The position numbers and the translations under genes are program-made. A stretch of 64,000 nucleotides of DNA from JASJAR01 sp038530285 (GTDB taxonomy: Bacteria > Pseudomonadota > Alphaproteobacteria > Rhodobacterales > Rhodobacteraceae): assembly GCA_038530285.1 (NCBI GenBank), contig JBCBCY010000012.1:53235-117234 (forward strand), written 5' to 3'. The notes below the pieces were generated by a model. That model was not told the origin of the DNA. It ran no database searches and saw only the letters and a program-made list of their open reading frames with translations. Shown here one piece after another: positions 1 to 9,282 of the stretch; position 1 is the stretch's first letter; each line of letters opens with the position of its first letter.

Positions 1-462
1 GGTCCGGCGGGCCCAATGTTGGAACAGGCCTTTCCAGGAACTTTGCGCCCAGATGGGCAGGTCGACCGCGCGGTGTTGCGCGCCCTGGTGGCGGATGACC
101 CCGGCGTTCTGGACAAGATCAATGCCATCGTGCACCCCATGGTCGCAGCCGACCGCGCTGCATTTTTGGCCCGGCACCAGCGGCTTGTGCTTCTGGACAT
201 CCCACTTTTGTTTGAAACCGGGCTTGAAGGCGAATGTGACGCGGTCGTCGTGGTCTCAACCGATAAGGCAACGCAAAAGGCGCGCGTTTTGGCCCGGGGT
301 ACGATGACCCAGGCAGATTTCGACGCAATTTTGTCGCGTCAAATGCCTGATGCGGAAAAGCGCGCCCGGGCGGATTACGTGATACCGACTGATAACCTCG
401 ACGGCGCGCGCCAGGCGGTGAAAGATGTGATTGCGAAGATTAAAGGGGGCGAAGATGCGTGA
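1..462 (+). CDS. coaE: Dephospho-CoA kinase, 5' end missing
   Basis: Dephospho-CoA kinase phosphorylates the 3'-OH of the ribose of dephospho-CoA, the last step of coenzyme A synthesis in the cytosol. The frame is open from base 1, so the gene starts outside the window and the N-terminal P-loop is not visible. What is visible is the family's middle and end: 'IVHPMVAADRAAF', 'LLDIPLLFETGLE', 'VVVVSTDKATQKARV' and 'ADYVIPTDNLDGARQAV'. Full-length homologues have about 200 residues, so roughly 45 are missing. The stop overlaps the start of dnaQ, which suggests translational coupling. The coaE-dnaQ-secB neighbourhood is common in Rhodobacterales. Confidence 0.93.
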   Translation, partial: GPAGPMLEQAFPGTLRPDGQVDRAVLRALVADDPGVLDKINAIVHPMVAADRAAFLARHQRLVLLDIPLLFETGLEGECDAVVVVSTDKATQKARVLARGTMTQADFDAILSRQMPDAEKRARADYVIPTDNLDGARQAVKDVIAKIKGGEDA

Positions 463-1150
463 AATCGTACTTGATACCGAGACCACCGGGTTTGACCCCC
501 AAAGCGGCGACCGGATCGTGGAAATCGGCGCGGTTGAGCTAGAGCGTCATATGCCCACTGGCAAAACCTTCCATGTCTACATTAACCCCGAACGCGCGAT
601 GCCCGAAGACGCCTTTGCCGTGCACGGGCTGGGCGATGACTTCCTGCGCGACAAGCCGAAGTTTGCTGCCGTGGGACAGGGTTTTTTGGATTTCATCGGC
701 ACGGCGGATCTGGTGATCCACAATGCGGCCTTTGATATGAAATTTCTGAATGCAGAACTGAAATGGGCCGGATTAGAGACGATTCCCTACGACCGCGCGG
801 TCGACACGCTCGAAATAGCACGGAAAAAATTTCCCGGCTCGCCGGCGTCTTTGGATGCCCTTTGCCGCCGCTTCGGGATCGATAATTCTGCCCGAACGCT
901 GCACGGCGCCTTACTGGACAGCGAAATCCTGGCCGAGGTGTATCTGGAACTGATCGGGGGGCGTCAACCGGACTTCGCATTGGTGGAAAACCGCACAGCG
1001 CAGACAAGCGCGGTTGAAGTGGGCGCCCCGGCTGCCACGCGCCCTGCCCCGCTTGCACCGCGTTTAACGCCTGAAGAAGAGGCCGCCCATTCCGCCCTTG
1101 TCGATGAAATGGGCGACGCCGCGCTTTGGAAGCGCAGTTCGGTTAATTGA
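455..1150 (+). CDS. dnaQ: DNA polymerase III epsilon subunit (3'-5' exonuclease)
   Basis: This 231-residue protein is the proofreading subunit of the replicative polymerase. Exonuclease motif I is DTETTG at residues 7-12 with catalytic D7 and E9. Motif II is 'VIHNAAFD' ending at D94, and motif III epsilon has H150 and D155 in 'HGALLDSE'. The C-terminal tail (from about 175) is Ala/Pro-rich and fits the flexible polymerase-binding linker. I start at the ATG at 455, inside the coaE stop overlap and behind a GGGGGCGAAG stretch. An upstream in-frame TTG at 431 would only add residues lying inside coaE. The 3' end overlaps the convergent secB by 8 bases. Confidence 0.95.
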   Translation: MREIVLDTETTGFDPQSGDRIVEIGAVELERHMPTGKTFHVYINPERAMPEDAFAVHGLGDDFLRDKPKFAAVGQGFLDFIGTADLVIHNAAFDMKFLNAELKWAGLETIPYDRAVDTLEIARKKFPGSPASLDALCRRFGIDNSARTLHGALLDSEILAEVYLELIGGRQPDFALVENRTAQTSAVEVGAPAATRPAPLAPRLTPEEEAAHSALVDEMGDAALWKRSSVN

Positions 1151-1652
1151 CGGCGGACGCCTCACCGTCTTTCATGGCTTGCGCACGCTGCGCCATGGTC
1201 TGCTTGTAAAGCGATACGAAGTCGATGTTGTCGACATTCAGCGGCGGGAAACCTCCGTCGCGGGTGACATCCGAGATGATCCGGCGGATGAACGGAAACA
1301 GCATCCGGGGACATTCGATCATTAAGAACGGGTGCAGGCTTTCGTCCGGAACACCTTCGATGTGGAAGACCCCGGCATATTCCAGCTCGACCACAAACAA
1401 CGTGTCTTCACTGTCCTTGTTCTTTGAGCGGACATTAAATTTAGCCATCACTTCATACTGGTGGTCGGCTGTCCGTTTTTTGCCGTCCAGCGCGACCTGC
1501 ACCTGAACGTCAGGCTGCACCTGCGTATCAAGGGGTTTCTGCGCCAGAATATTCTCAAACGACAGGTCGCGAATATACTGGGTCAGGATCTGCATTTTTA
1601 CTTGCGGGGCAGCCGTCGGGTTGGCGGCAGCAGTCTGGTTCTCGTCGGCCAT
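1143..1652 (-). CDS. secB: Protein-export chaperone SecB
   Basis: SecB is a cytosolic tetrameric chaperone that keeps preproteins unfolded and hands them to SecA. The 169-residue product matches the family in length and in core motifs: 'QYIRDLSFENI', 'VVELEYAGVF', 'CPRMLFPF' and 'ISDVTRDGGFPPL'. A short polar N-terminal extension (about 18 residues) precedes the core, as is usual in alphaproteobacteria. The gene is convergent with dnaQ, sharing 8 bases at the ends, with no room for a conventional terminator between them. Start ATG is at 1652. Confidence 0.97.
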   Translation of the reverse strand: MADENQTAAANPTAAPQVKMQILTQYIRDLSFENILAQKPLDTQVQPDVQVQVALDGKKRTADHQYEVMAKFNVRSKNKDSEDTLFVVELEYAGVFHIEGVPDESLHPFLMIECPRMLFPFIRRIISDVTRDGGFPPLNVDNIDFVSLYKQTMAQRAQAMKDGEASAVN

Positions 1653-1706
1653 GTGGCACCCTTTAATCTGGTTTGGACGCGTCTCTAACAGAGGGGGCGC
1701 GTTGCC

Positions 1707-2174
1707 TCAATCCCGCGTCCAACCCGAAGGACCGTTGCGCGGTTTTGGCGGGACCTCTTCATAGTCTGCCTCGATGATCGTGTCGTCGCGCGGCTGGGGG
1801 CCCGCACTTCCATAAGTCATGGTATCAACCTTGATCCGGGACCGCAGATATTGAAACACGGCCCGGCGAACCGGTGGAAAAAGCAGCGCAAAACCGAACG
1901 CGTCGGTAAAAAACCCCGGCGTAAGCAAGAGTGCGCCGGAAAACAGGATCATCGCGCCGTGCGCCAGCGGTTCGGCGGGGTTGTCCAAACGCTCAAACGA
2001 GCCGCGTATCTGACCCAGCGCCATAAGCCCTTGAGAACGCACAAGATAAGTGCCGGCGACCGCTGTCAGGACGACAATCCCCAGCGTTGGCCACAGGCCA
2101 ATCAGGCTGCCGACCTGGATAAAAAGAGCGATTTCGATAAGCGGAACCGCCAAAAAAAGAAAAAACAGCCACAT
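1707..2174 (-). CDS. fxsA: FxsA family membrane protein
   Basis: This 155-residue inner-membrane protein belongs to the FxsA family, named for suppression of phage T7 F exclusion in E. coli when overproduced; its normal role is unclear. It starts 'MWLFFLFLAVPLIEIALF', with three or four hydrophobic segments in the first ~110 residues and the family's 'GSLIGLWPT' and 'TPGFFTDAFGFALLFPPVR' motifs. The acidic tail is polar and probably cytosolic. I take the ATG at 2174 rather than a start 10 codons upstream because family members begin at the first hydrophobic helix. It is divergent from the Tim44-domain gene. Confidence 0.9.
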   Translation of the reverse strand: MWLFFLFLAVPLIEIALFIQVGSLIGLWPTLGIVVLTAVAGTYLVRSQGLMALGQIRGSFERLDNPAEPLAHGAMILFSGALLLTPGFFTDAFGFALLFPPVRRAVFQYLRSRIKVDTMTYGSAGPQPRDDTIIEADYEEVPPKPRNGPSGWTRD

Positions 2175-2276
2175 TATGCACCCATTGTCGCGGGACGGTG
2201 CCATAGACTTGGCCCCTACCGCACCCTACATAGGTGCCTTGTACACAGATTTCTATCACGCCAACCGGGGCATGTC

Positions 2277-2945
2277 ATGAACGGTCAAATTATTCAGCTT
2301 CTCGTCCTCGCCGGGATTGCGGTTTTTCTGATCCTGCGTTTGCGGTCGGTGCTTGGCACGCGCGACGGATTTGAAAAGCCCCCTGTCACGGGTGCGGAAA
2401 CACCAGATCGCCCTGTCACGAAGCGGCCCGAGTTCGATGTGATCGAAGGCGGGCCGGACCGCGACATCACCGATTATGTCGACGATGGCACGGATGCGGC
2501 CAAGGCGCTGGCTGCGATGAAGCTGGCCGACCGCGACTTCAACGTTCGCGAATTTCTCGAAGGCGCGCGCGGCGCCTACGAGATGATCTTGATGGCGTTT
2601 GAACGCGGCGACCTGACAGAAGTGCGTGCCTTTCTGTCGGATGATGTGGCCGAAAGCTTTGATGCCGTGATCGCTGACCGAAACGCCCAGGGCCTGACAA
2701 TTGATGCAAGCTTCATTGGCGTGCGCGATGTCGGCGTCCATGATGCCAGCTTCGACCGTGCCTCAAGTGAGGGTGAGGTCTCGGTGCGCTTTGTGGGCGA
2801 GTTGACGTCGGTTGTGAAAAACACCGAAGGTGACATCGTCGAAGGCGACGCGACCGAGATCAAGCGCCAGAAGGACGTCTGGACGTTTGCCCGTATCATG
2901 GGCTCGGGCGATCCAAACTGGCAGCTTGTCGCAACTGGCGAATGA
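2277..2945 (+). CDS. Tim44-like domain protein, membrane-anchored
   Basis: The 222-residue protein has one N-terminal membrane helix (about residues 4-20, 'IIQLLVLAGIAVFLILRL'), a variable acidic linker, and a C-terminal Tim44-like domain (about 85-222) beginning near 'FLEGARGAYEMILMAFERGD'. Tim44 domains act in mitochondrial protein import; the bacterial proteins are membrane-bound and their role is not settled. The next gene, mltA, starts within its stop codon (ATGA overlap), so the two are probably co-translated. The start at 2277 is the ATG immediately before the membrane helix. The fxsA-Tim44-mltA-smr order recurs in Rhodobacterales. Confidence 0.88.
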   Translation: MNGQIIQLLVLAGIAVFLILRLRSVLGTRDGFEKPPVTGAETPDRPVTKRPEFDVIEGGPDRDITDYVDDGTDAAKALAAMKLADRDFNVREFLEGARGAYEMILMAFERGDLTEVRAFLSDDVAESFDAVIADRNAQGLTIDASFIGVRDVGVHDASFDRASSEGEVSVRFVGELTSVVKNTEGDIVEGDATEIKRQKDVWTFARIMGSGDPNWQLVATGE

Positions 2946-3961
2946 TCAAGGCGGCAGCACTTGCTGCCATAAGCGCTGCCCTTTTGTCAGGTAGTGCCGT
3001 GGCCGAGGCGACACATTCCTTGCTTGACTGGAACGATCTGCCCGGATGGGCCGATGACGACCATGAAGCCGCACTGACCGTTTTCACGAACACATGCGGT
3101 GATCTTGATGACGCATGGGGTCCGGTGTGCGCGCTGGCGAAATCCGGACTTCCTGCAAAAGCCGTGTTTGAACGCGCCTTTTTGCCGGTGTTGATAGAAG
3201 ACGGCGCCACACCCTTGTTCACTGGGTATTTTGAACCGGAACTGGCTGGCTCACGCGTGCGGACTCAGACCTTTCGCTACCCGCTGAACAAGCCGCCGCC
3301 AGAATTGCCGCGCGGCCAATGGCTGTCGCGCGCAGAGATCGAAAATTCGGGTGTCTTGGCGGGTCGCGGGCTGGAAATCGCCTGGTTGGCAGACCCGGTC
3401 GACAAGTTTTTCCTTCAGATACAGGGGTCAGGGCGCATCCGCTTGCCCGATGGGTCGGGGCTGCGCGTCGGGTATGCTGCGAAAAACGGACATCCTTATC
3501 GGTCGGTCGGGAATGAAATGGTGCGGCGCGGCCTTTTGCCGGAACACCAGGTTTCGGCGGGGATGATCCGCCGGTGGGTGGCCAACAATCCTGGCGTTGG
3601 CGAGCAGCTTTTGCACACCAACCCGTCCTATGTGTTTTTCCGCGAAGTGACGAAAGTGCCCGCGCATCTGGGCCCGCTGGGCGCGATGAACCGGTCGATC
3701 ACGCCGGGCCGGTCCATTGCGGTTGATCCTGCGTTCACACCGCTTGGGGCACCGGTTTGGGTTGAAAAGGCCGGCGAAGAACCCTTTCGCCGTTTGATGG
3801 TGGCACAAGACACGGGGTCTGCGATCAAGGGTGCGCAGCGGGCAGATGTCTTTTTCGGCACCGGAAACGAAGCGGGCGAGGCTGCAGGCCGTGTCCGTGA
3901 TGCGGGCCGCATGGTGGTTTTGCTGCCAATTGAGTTGGCCCTGGCCAAGGCGGGCGGATAG
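2942..3961 (+). CDS. mltA: Membrane-bound lytic murein transglycosylase A
   Basis: MltA cleaves the MurNAc-GlcNAc bond of peptidoglycan to give 1,6-anhydromuropeptides. The 339-residue protein has a cleavable signal peptide (about 1-21, ending 'GSAVA') without an obvious lipobox. It then has the MltA barrel with 'FTGYFEPEL', 'QIQGSGRI' and 'VGYAAKNGHPYRSVG', and a C-terminal 3D domain with 'MVAQDTGSAIKGAQRADVFF', which carries the expected catalytic aspartate of the family. It overlaps the upstream Tim44-domain gene by 4 bases and lies 4 bases before the smr gene, so the three form an operon. Confidence 0.94.
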   Translation: MIKAAALAAISAALLSGSAVAEATHSLLDWNDLPGWADDDHEAALTVFTNTCGDLDDAWGPVCALAKSGLPAKAVFERAFLPVLIEDGATPLFTGYFEPELAGSRVRTQTFRYPLNKPPPELPRGQWLSRAEIENSGVLAGRGLEIAWLADPVDKFFLQIQGSGRIRLPDGSGLRVGYAAKNGHPYRSVGNEMVRRGLLPEHQVSAGMIRRWVANNPGVGEQLLHTNPSYVFFREVTKVPAHLGPLGAMNRSITPGRSIAVDPAFTPLGAPVWVEKAGEEPFRRLMVAQDTGSAIKGAQRADVFFGTGNEAGEAAGRVRDAGRMVVLLPIELALAKAGG

Positions 3962-3965
3962 GCCG

Positions 3966-4541
3966 TTGACCAAAAGACGCCCGCGCGGGTTGCGTCCCGA
4001 CGAAAAAGATCTGTGGCACCGCTATACCGAAGGCGTGTCGGCTGCCCCTGAACCCCAGATGCATAAGGACCCGGGCGAGCGGCCAACCAAGCCTGCACCA
4101 GACATCGCGCCGATCTCCACATTCAAAGTGGGTGAACGCGCCAAGACGAAAAGCAATGTCGCTGTCACCAAAGCCCTTGGTCCGACAGATGCGCCCCCAA
4201 AAATGGACAAAAAGACGTTTGGGCGACTGAAAAAGGGTCAGTTGAAGCCGCAAGCGCGCATCGACCTGCACGGAATGACCGTCGCGGACGCCCACGGCGC
4301 CCTGGATGAGTTCATTTTTCGGGCCCAGGCGGGCGGGCTTCGTTTAGTGTTGGTGATCACCGGTAAGGGTGATCGCCGCGATGTCGGCCTGATGCCGGTC
4401 GAACGCGGCGTCTTACGGCGCCAGGTGCCCGAATGGTTGCGGTTACCGCCGCTGTCTTCGGCCGTTCTGGACGTTGCGATCGCGCACCGGCGACACGGCG
4501 GAGATGGCGCGCTTTATGTGTATTTGCGACGCACGCGCTAG
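3966..4541 (+). CDS. Smr/MutS2-type domain protein
   Basis: This 191-residue soluble protein carries a C-terminal Smr domain (about residues 95-190) with the hallmark 'IDLHGMTVADAHGALDEF' and 'LVLVITGKG'. Smr domains are nicking endonucleases or RNA-binding modules. The N-terminal half is basic and of low complexity. The likely start is the TTG at 3966, four bases after the mltA stop and a good distance from the GGCGGGCGGA sequence. The nearest in-frame alternatives lie well inside mltA. The stop codon TAG lies in a CTAG shared with the convergent MFS gene. Confidence 0.85.
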   Translation: MTKRRPRGLRPDEKDLWHRYTEGVSAAPEPQMHKDPGERPTKPAPDIAPISTFKVGERAKTKSNVAVTKALGPTDAPPKMDKKTFGRLKKGQLKPQARIDLHGMTVADAHGALDEFIFRAQAGGLRLVLVITGKGDRRDVGLMPVERGVLRRQVPEWLRLPPLSSAVLDVAIAHRRHGGDGALYVYLRRTR

Positions 4542-5746
4542 GCGGATCGAACTCCGCGCAAGCCAAGCCAGATCAGCAAGGCAGCGGCGACAAAATAGGC
4601 CGCGATAAAGGGCATCTGATCTGTGAACGCCAACCCGCCGTCGATGAGCAATCCTGTGACGATCGGGCCGACAGCGGTCCCAAACACCATGATCGCTGCG
4701 GCAAGGGATTTTATTGCTCCCAGATGCTGCGTGCCGTAGGCCTCGGCCCAGAAGGCGGCGGGGATGGTTGAATTTGCCCCCTGGGACACCCCCATCAAGA
4801 CCATTGCGATGCCGCCGAAAAGCACCGAATCCGCGACCCCCATCACGACGAAACCTGCCGCCAGTGGCAGATGGGCCAAGGGCATCAGCCGCATCGCGCC
4901 TAGCCGGTCGATGAACCAGCCCGAGGTCAAAAGTGCGGTGATCGCAGCGCCAGTGAACAAGGGAAACATGGCAACCAGCACCACATGACCCCAACCTTTG
5001 AATTCAGCCAGATGCACCTGGTGAAAGAAAAACGCCGTGCTGAAGGCGGGCGGACCCAAAAGGTACGGCAAGACGAACCAGAACAACCTGTTGGTCAGCA
5101 GGTCGCGCCGGGTCCAATGGCGCCCGCCGATTCCGGCGTTTTGTGTTTCGCGGGCAATTGCTGCAGGCGTGCGTTCCAATCGCAAAAGGCGCATCAACAC
5201 CGGGATAAGCCCCAGTATGATAACCGCGGCTACGCCCCAAAGCGCGCGCCAATCCACCCCGGCCATGGCGGCGACCACGATCATCGGCAAAAACGCCTCG
5301 CCCGCCGCGACACCAAGATAGGCGATCGACAGGGCACGGCCACGGGTGGCCACATACCACCGCGCCATCGCGACTGCAGCCAGATGGGTGGCCAAGCCCT
5401 GCCCGCCCAGTCGCAACAAAAACACCGCGATGATCAAGGTCGCGAGGTTTGGCGCCAGCGCCATAGTGGTTGCGGCGCCAGCCAAGAGCAACAGCGCGAA
5501 AAGCCCGAGCGTGCGGACCCGGAACCGGTCGGTCAGCACACCCACCCAGATCATCACCATGGCCGACGCAAAGGTCCCCACAGAATAGGCCGTACCCCAA
5601 CCGCCGTGCGATAGGTCAAATGCGGCGCGAATTTCGCCCGCAAAGATCGAAATGAAGAACGTTTGCCCGAAGGACGACAGGAAGGTCAGCAAAACGCCTG
5701 CTGCAAGGAAGGGGGCATTTTGACGGATGAATGCCCAGGTGCTCAA
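4538..5746 (-). CDS. MFS transporter
   Basis: The 402-residue protein is a major facilitator superfamily permease with about 12 predicted membrane helices and the conserved loop 2-3 motif region 'GVLTDRFRVRTLG'. A second related loop in the C-half is 'GWFIDRLGAMRLMPL'. Substrate cannot be assigned from the sequence; the closest general resemblance is to oxalate/formate-antiporter-like or drug/metabolite MFS proteins. It is convergent with the smr gene, sharing the four bases CTAG so that both end in TAG. The lipoprotein hydrolase gene ends 4 bases downstream of, and in the same orientation as, its start. Confidence 0.85.
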   Translation of the reverse strand: MSTWAFIRQNAPFLAAGVLLTFLSSFGQTFFISIFAGEIRAAFDLSHGGWGTAYSVGTFASAMVMIWVGVLTDRFRVRTLGLFALLLLAGAATTMALAPNLATLIIAVFLLRLGGQGLATHLAAVAMARWYVATRGRALSIAYLGVAAGEAFLPMIVVAAMAGVDWRALWGVAAVIILGLIPVLMRLLRLERTPAAIARETQNAGIGGRHWTRRDLLTNRLFWFVLPYLLGPPAFSTAFFFHQVHLAEFKGWGHVVLVAMFPLFTGAAITALLTSGWFIDRLGAMRLMPLAHLPLAAGFVVMGVADSVLFGGIAMVLMGVSQGANSTIPAAFWAEAYGTQHLGAIKSLAAAIMVFGTAVGPIVTGLLIDGGLAFTDQMPFIAAYFVAAALLIWLGLRGVRSA

Positions 5747-5749
5747 CGC

Positions 5750-6832
5750 CTAGCGTCCGCCCCGAAGCAGAATGTTGGTGGCTGATTGCACCGTCAAAAC
5801 AGTACCAGGCAGGATGCCGGTTCGCCCGGCCCGATCGCCGTCGAAGGCGCGGTCGACCTCTGCCAGGCGGCGCAAAAGCGCGATCAGTGCGGGCGATGAC
5901 CCGGCCGTGAAATGCCCCGCTCCAGTTGAAAATGCGGTGACATCCAGCAAAACGACATCAAGGTCCGACAAGGCATCGGCATCGGCAATGTTGCCCAAAC
6001 GGCTGGTCTGCCCGGTCAGCCGCGCCGACAACCGCAGCGCGCGGTCGCGTTCGGACACAAAGATCGCAAATCGTTCTGGCAGGGGATCAATCCGGCTTGC
6101 CTGCGAGCGAAACACCTCAATATCAATGTCGGGCGAGATCAGGATAACCCCGTCAAGGTTACGGTTTGCCCAGCCTGCATCGGCGATTGAAATCTGGCGC
6201 AAGGTTTCCATCGTCAACAGCGCGCCCATTGAATGGGCCACGACCAAGATCCGCTCGGCCCCGGCATCTGCTGCGATGCGAAGCATCCGTTCCAGGCCGT
6301 CACGGGCAAACAGCATCGAGTCGCGATCGTAGCCGTAGCCCAGCGGGTTCGCGGCCGAGGGCCAGGAATAATGCGCCGCAACGCCGGGAATTTGCAGGTC
6401 AGACGACAATTGCGCGATCCGCAGAACGCCTTCGCCGAAGGTGTTGTTGAACCCGTGAATATAAAGCGTCAGGTCGCGGTTGCCCCGCGTGCGTTGCCGC
6501 AGCGCCCGCGAGATATCAGCGCGAAAGGCGGCTTCGCTTTCATATTGCGCAGCACCTGTGGCGAAAAACTGGGTCTGCGGTTCGATGGGGTCGGTTGGAA
6601 GCTCGATCGTGCCTGCTTCGCGGTCAGGCGGCACCGAAATGCTGCGCGACATGAAGGCCAGCCGTTCCGACCGGTATTGCCCGGGGTCGCGCCCCACCAA
6701 AAGCCGGCGCGAGGTTGCGATGAAAACCTCAACCTCTTGGCTGGCGGCATTCACGTCCGGGGCGACCAGAAGATCACCGCGCGGCGCGCAAGCCGCCAAG
6801 GTCACAAAGACGAAGACCGAAAGAACGCGCAT
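5750..6832 (-). CDS. Alpha/beta hydrolase lipoprotein (DUF900 type)
   Basis: The 360-residue product starts with a lipoprotein signal: a hydrophobic stretch ending in the lipobox L-A-A-C, with Cys15 as lipidation site. The rest is an alpha/beta hydrolase of the DUF900 type, with 'LYIHGFNNTF', the nucleophile elbow 'VVAHSMGAL', and a late Asp/His region ('DVTAFSTGAGHFTA'). It is therefore a probable envelope serine hydrolase with unknown substrate. I start at the ATG at 6832 because it opens the signal peptide; upstream in-frame codons would overlap hslU. The gene sits in the minus-strand run after hslU, with 55 bases between. Confidence 0.83.
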   Translation of the reverse strand: MRVLSVFVFVTLAACAPRGDLLVAPDVNAASQEVEVFIATSRRLLVGRDPGQYRSERLAFMSRSISVPPDREAGTIELPTDPIEPQTQFFATGAAQYESEAAFRADISRALRQRTRGNRDLTLYIHGFNNTFGEGVLRIAQLSSDLQIPGVAAHYSWPSAANPLGYGYDRDSMLFARDGLERMLRIAADAGAERILVVAHSMGALLTMETLRQISIADAGWANRNLDGVILISPDIDIEVFRSQASRIDPLPERFAIFVSERDRALRLSARLTGQTSRLGNIADADALSDLDVVLLDVTAFSTGAGHFTAGSSPALIALLRRLAEVDRAFDGDRAGRTGILPGTVLTVQSATNILLRGGR

Positions 6833-6887
6833 TGTGCCCCCAAAAGTTGATGCGCAAGTGATAGGCGCACCGGCCCCGCGCACAAGC

Positions 6888-8198
6888 TCAAAGTACGTAG
6901 CGCGACATGTCTGCGGATTTTGCCAGATCGCCCAGATGGGTCTCAACAAAGGCGGCATCTACGGTCACGGTCTCGCCCGCCTGGTCGGGGGCTGTGAAGG
7001 ACAGATCTTCAAAAACCCGTTCCATCACGGTGTAAAGCCGCCGCGCCCCGATGTTTTCGACCGATTGATTCACGTCGGCTGCGATTTTGGCCAGGGCCGC
7101 TATCCCGTCTTGGGTGAAGGTCACGGTGACCTCTTCGGTGGCCATCAGCGCGGTGTATTGCAGGGTGAGCGCGTTGTCGGTTTCTGTCAGGATGCGCACG
7201 AAATCATCTTCGGTGAGTGCGCGCAACTCGACCCGGATCGGCAGGCGGCCCTGCAGTTCGGGCAACAGGTCCGACGGCTTGGCGATGTGGAACGCGCCTG
7301 AGGCGATAAACAAGATATGGTCGGTCTTGATCGGCCCGTGTTTGGTGGACACGGTCGTGCCTTCGATCAAGGGCAGAAGATCGCGCTGGACCCCTTCGCG
7401 GGACACATCCGCGCCGCGCGCGTCCGCCCGCGCGGTCACTTTGTCGATCTCATCAAGAAACACGATGCCGTTCTGTTCAACAGCGTTTAGCGCCTGTTTA
7501 GTGACTGTTTCGTCATCCAGAAGCTTGTCGGCCTCTTCTTTCAGCAAGACCCCGTAGCTGTCGGCGACGCTCATTCTTTTGCGTGTGGTCCGGCCCTGGA
7601 AGGCCTTGCCGAACAGATCGCCAAGGTTCATGCCGCCCGGCATCCCGCCGCCGGGTTGGCCAGGGATTTCAAACGCAGGAAAAGGCGAAGATGTATCGGC
7701 CAGCTCAAGTTCGATCATCGTGTCGTCCAGCTCGCCCGAGCGGAGCTTTTTGCGAAACATCTCGCGGGTTTGTTCGCGCGCCCCGTCCCCGGCGATGGCG
7801 GCCAGCACGCGTTCTTCCGCGTTTTCTTCCGCGCGCGATTTCACATCCTCGCGCATCAGATCGCGGGTCTGGGTGATCGCGGCTTCAATCAGATCGCGGA
7901 TGATCTGTTCGACATCGCGGCCAACATAGCCGACCTCGGTGAACTTCGTCGCCTCAACCTTCAGGAACGGCGCGCGGGCAAGCTTCGCCAGCCGGCGCGA
8001 GATTTCGGTTTTGCCGACGCCAGTGGGCCCGATCATCAGGATGTTCTTCGGATACACCTCATCGCGCAGATCATCGCCCAGTTGTTTGCGCCGCCAGCGA
8101 TTGCGCAGCGCGACTGCGACCGCACGCTTGGCGTCGGCCTGGCCGATGATGAAGCGGTCAAGTTCCGACACGATTTCGCGGGGGGTCAGGTCAGTCAT
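6888..8198 (-). CDS. hslU: HslUV protease ATPase subunit
   Basis: HslU is the AAA+ unfoldase that feeds substrates to the HslV peptidase. The 436-residue product begins 'MTDLTPREIVSELDRFIIGQ', has Walker A 'GPTGVGKTE', an intermediate I-domain, Walker B 'VFLDEID', a sensor region, and the short C-terminal tail ending 'YVL' that docks into HslV in the family. ATG at 8198 is preceded by AAAGG with 8-base spacing. An in-frame GTG three codons upstream overlaps that ribosome-binding site and is unlikely. Its start overlaps the end of the upstream membrane protein gene by 8 bases, which separates it from hslV. Confidence 0.97.
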   Translation of the reverse strand: MTDLTPREIVSELDRFIIGQADAKRAVAVALRNRWRRKQLGDDLRDEVYPKNILMIGPTGVGKTEISRRLAKLARAPFLKVEATKFTEVGYVGRDVEQIIRDLIEAAITQTRDLMREDVKSRAEENAEERVLAAIAGDGAREQTREMFRKKLRSGELDDTMIELELADTSSPFPAFEIPGQPGGGMPGGMNLGDLFGKAFQGRTTRKRMSVADSYGVLLKEEADKLLDDETVTKQALNAVEQNGIVFLDEIDKVTARADARGADVSREGVQRDLLPLIEGTTVSTKHGPIKTDHILFIASGAFHIAKPSDLLPELQGRLPIRVELRALTEDDFVRILTETDNALTLQYTALMATEEVTVTFTQDGIAALAKIAADVNQSVENIGARRLYTVMERVFEDLSFTAPDQAGETVTVDAAFVETHLGDLAKSADMSRYVL

Positions 8199-9279
8199 GG
8201 ACGACACCTTTCAAAGAACTGGGGGGCAAACGGTCCAAGGGCAGGATCGGGCCGAGGATGGACAGAAACACAGCGCGAATCCTGTCCCAGAAGGCGCCAA
8301 GGACCAAAAGTGCGGCGCCGAGAACCAAGATGGTGACCGCGCCGCCTTCGCCGTCAAACACGGTGAAGGCGATCGCTACGGAATAGCCAATCGCGGCCAG
8401 AAGGAAGGACCGGCGGTCGATCACAATCGCGACCACGGCAAATAGCGCAAGAATGCCGATTAACGCGGTGTTGGCAGCCGCCGTTTCGCGCGAAAACAGC
8501 GTCAGCGCGAGGGTGTTTACCAGTGCTGGGGCGGCAACCACATGCAGCCAGAACCCGTTGGCGGACCGGCGCGTCACCCGGTGGGGGTCGGACATGTCAA
8601 ACACCATCGCCACGGCAAATACCGCACAGCCAAGTGCGAGGGTGATCAGCGCAAATGGCCCGTCGGCGGACAGCAAAAACAGATCAGCGGGGCTTTCAGG
8701 CGTCCCGCTCTGGGTGGCGGCTATCAGCACGGCAACGATGAACAAGCCCACTGCGATCATCGCCATGGCAAAGGGCACCCGGAAGCGCCACCAATAGACC
8801 ACCAATGCCAGTGTCCCGACCGCATAGGGCAAGGGTAGAGACGAATAGTCTTCCTGTGCGACCATGAAGGGCTGCGCAAAATAGGCGGTCAGCGCAAAGG
8901 CGGCGTTCACCGCAAACAGGGCAGACAGCGCGATGGCGGGCGCCACCATGCGACGGCGGCGGATGAAGTATTCCGACAACGCCCAAAGCATGACCGCGCC
9001 GATGCCACCATATAGGACCGCGCTGTTTTGGACGTTTGAAATCTCAGACGTCATGGAAAACCCGATGACCCCGGCCCAGCCCGCTGTCAGAATACCCAGG
9101 CCCACGACAATGAAGATCTCATTGAACCCTTTGAACAACTCGAACGGTTCATCCCCGGGGGCCAGATTTTCGCGCGCGCCGCGGCGGCTGTCGGACAGGC
9201 CCTGAAGCCGCGCGCCTTGGGCTTCGGTCAGGATGCCGGCGGCAACCGCGGCCTTTATGTCATCAGGGGTCACGGTCAA
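8191..9279 (-). CDS. DUF2157-like multi-helix membrane protein
   Basis: This 362-residue protein has a short soluble N-terminus ('PDDIKAAVAAGILTEAQGARL', resembling the DUF2157 start) followed by about ten hydrophobic segments from residue 55 to the end. I recognise no catalytic motif. It lies in the same operon between hslV (3 bases downstream of the hslV stop) and hslU (8-base overlap), so it is probably co-expressed with the HslUV protease. Whether it works with the protease or merely shares the transcript cannot be told. The DUF2157 assignment rests on general resemblance and is moderate. Confidence 0.75.
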   Translation of the reverse strand: MTVTPDDIKAAVAAGILTEAQGARLQGLSDSRRGARENLAPGDEPFELFKGFNEIFIVVGLGILTAGWAGVIGFSMTSEISNVQNSAVLYGGIGAVMLWALSEYFIRRRRMVAPAIALSALFAVNAAFALTAYFAQPFMVAQEDYSSLPLPYAVGTLALVVYWWRFRVPFAMAMIAVGLFIVAVLIAATQSGTPESPADLFLLSADGPFALITLALGCAVFAVAMVFDMSDPHRVTRRSANGFWLHVVAAPALVNTLALTLFSRETAAANTALIGILALFAVVAIVIDRRSFLLAAIGYSVAIAFTVFDGEGGAVTILVLGAALLVLGAFWDRIRAVFLSILGPILPLDRLPPSSLKGVVHD

Positions 9280-9282
9280 CGA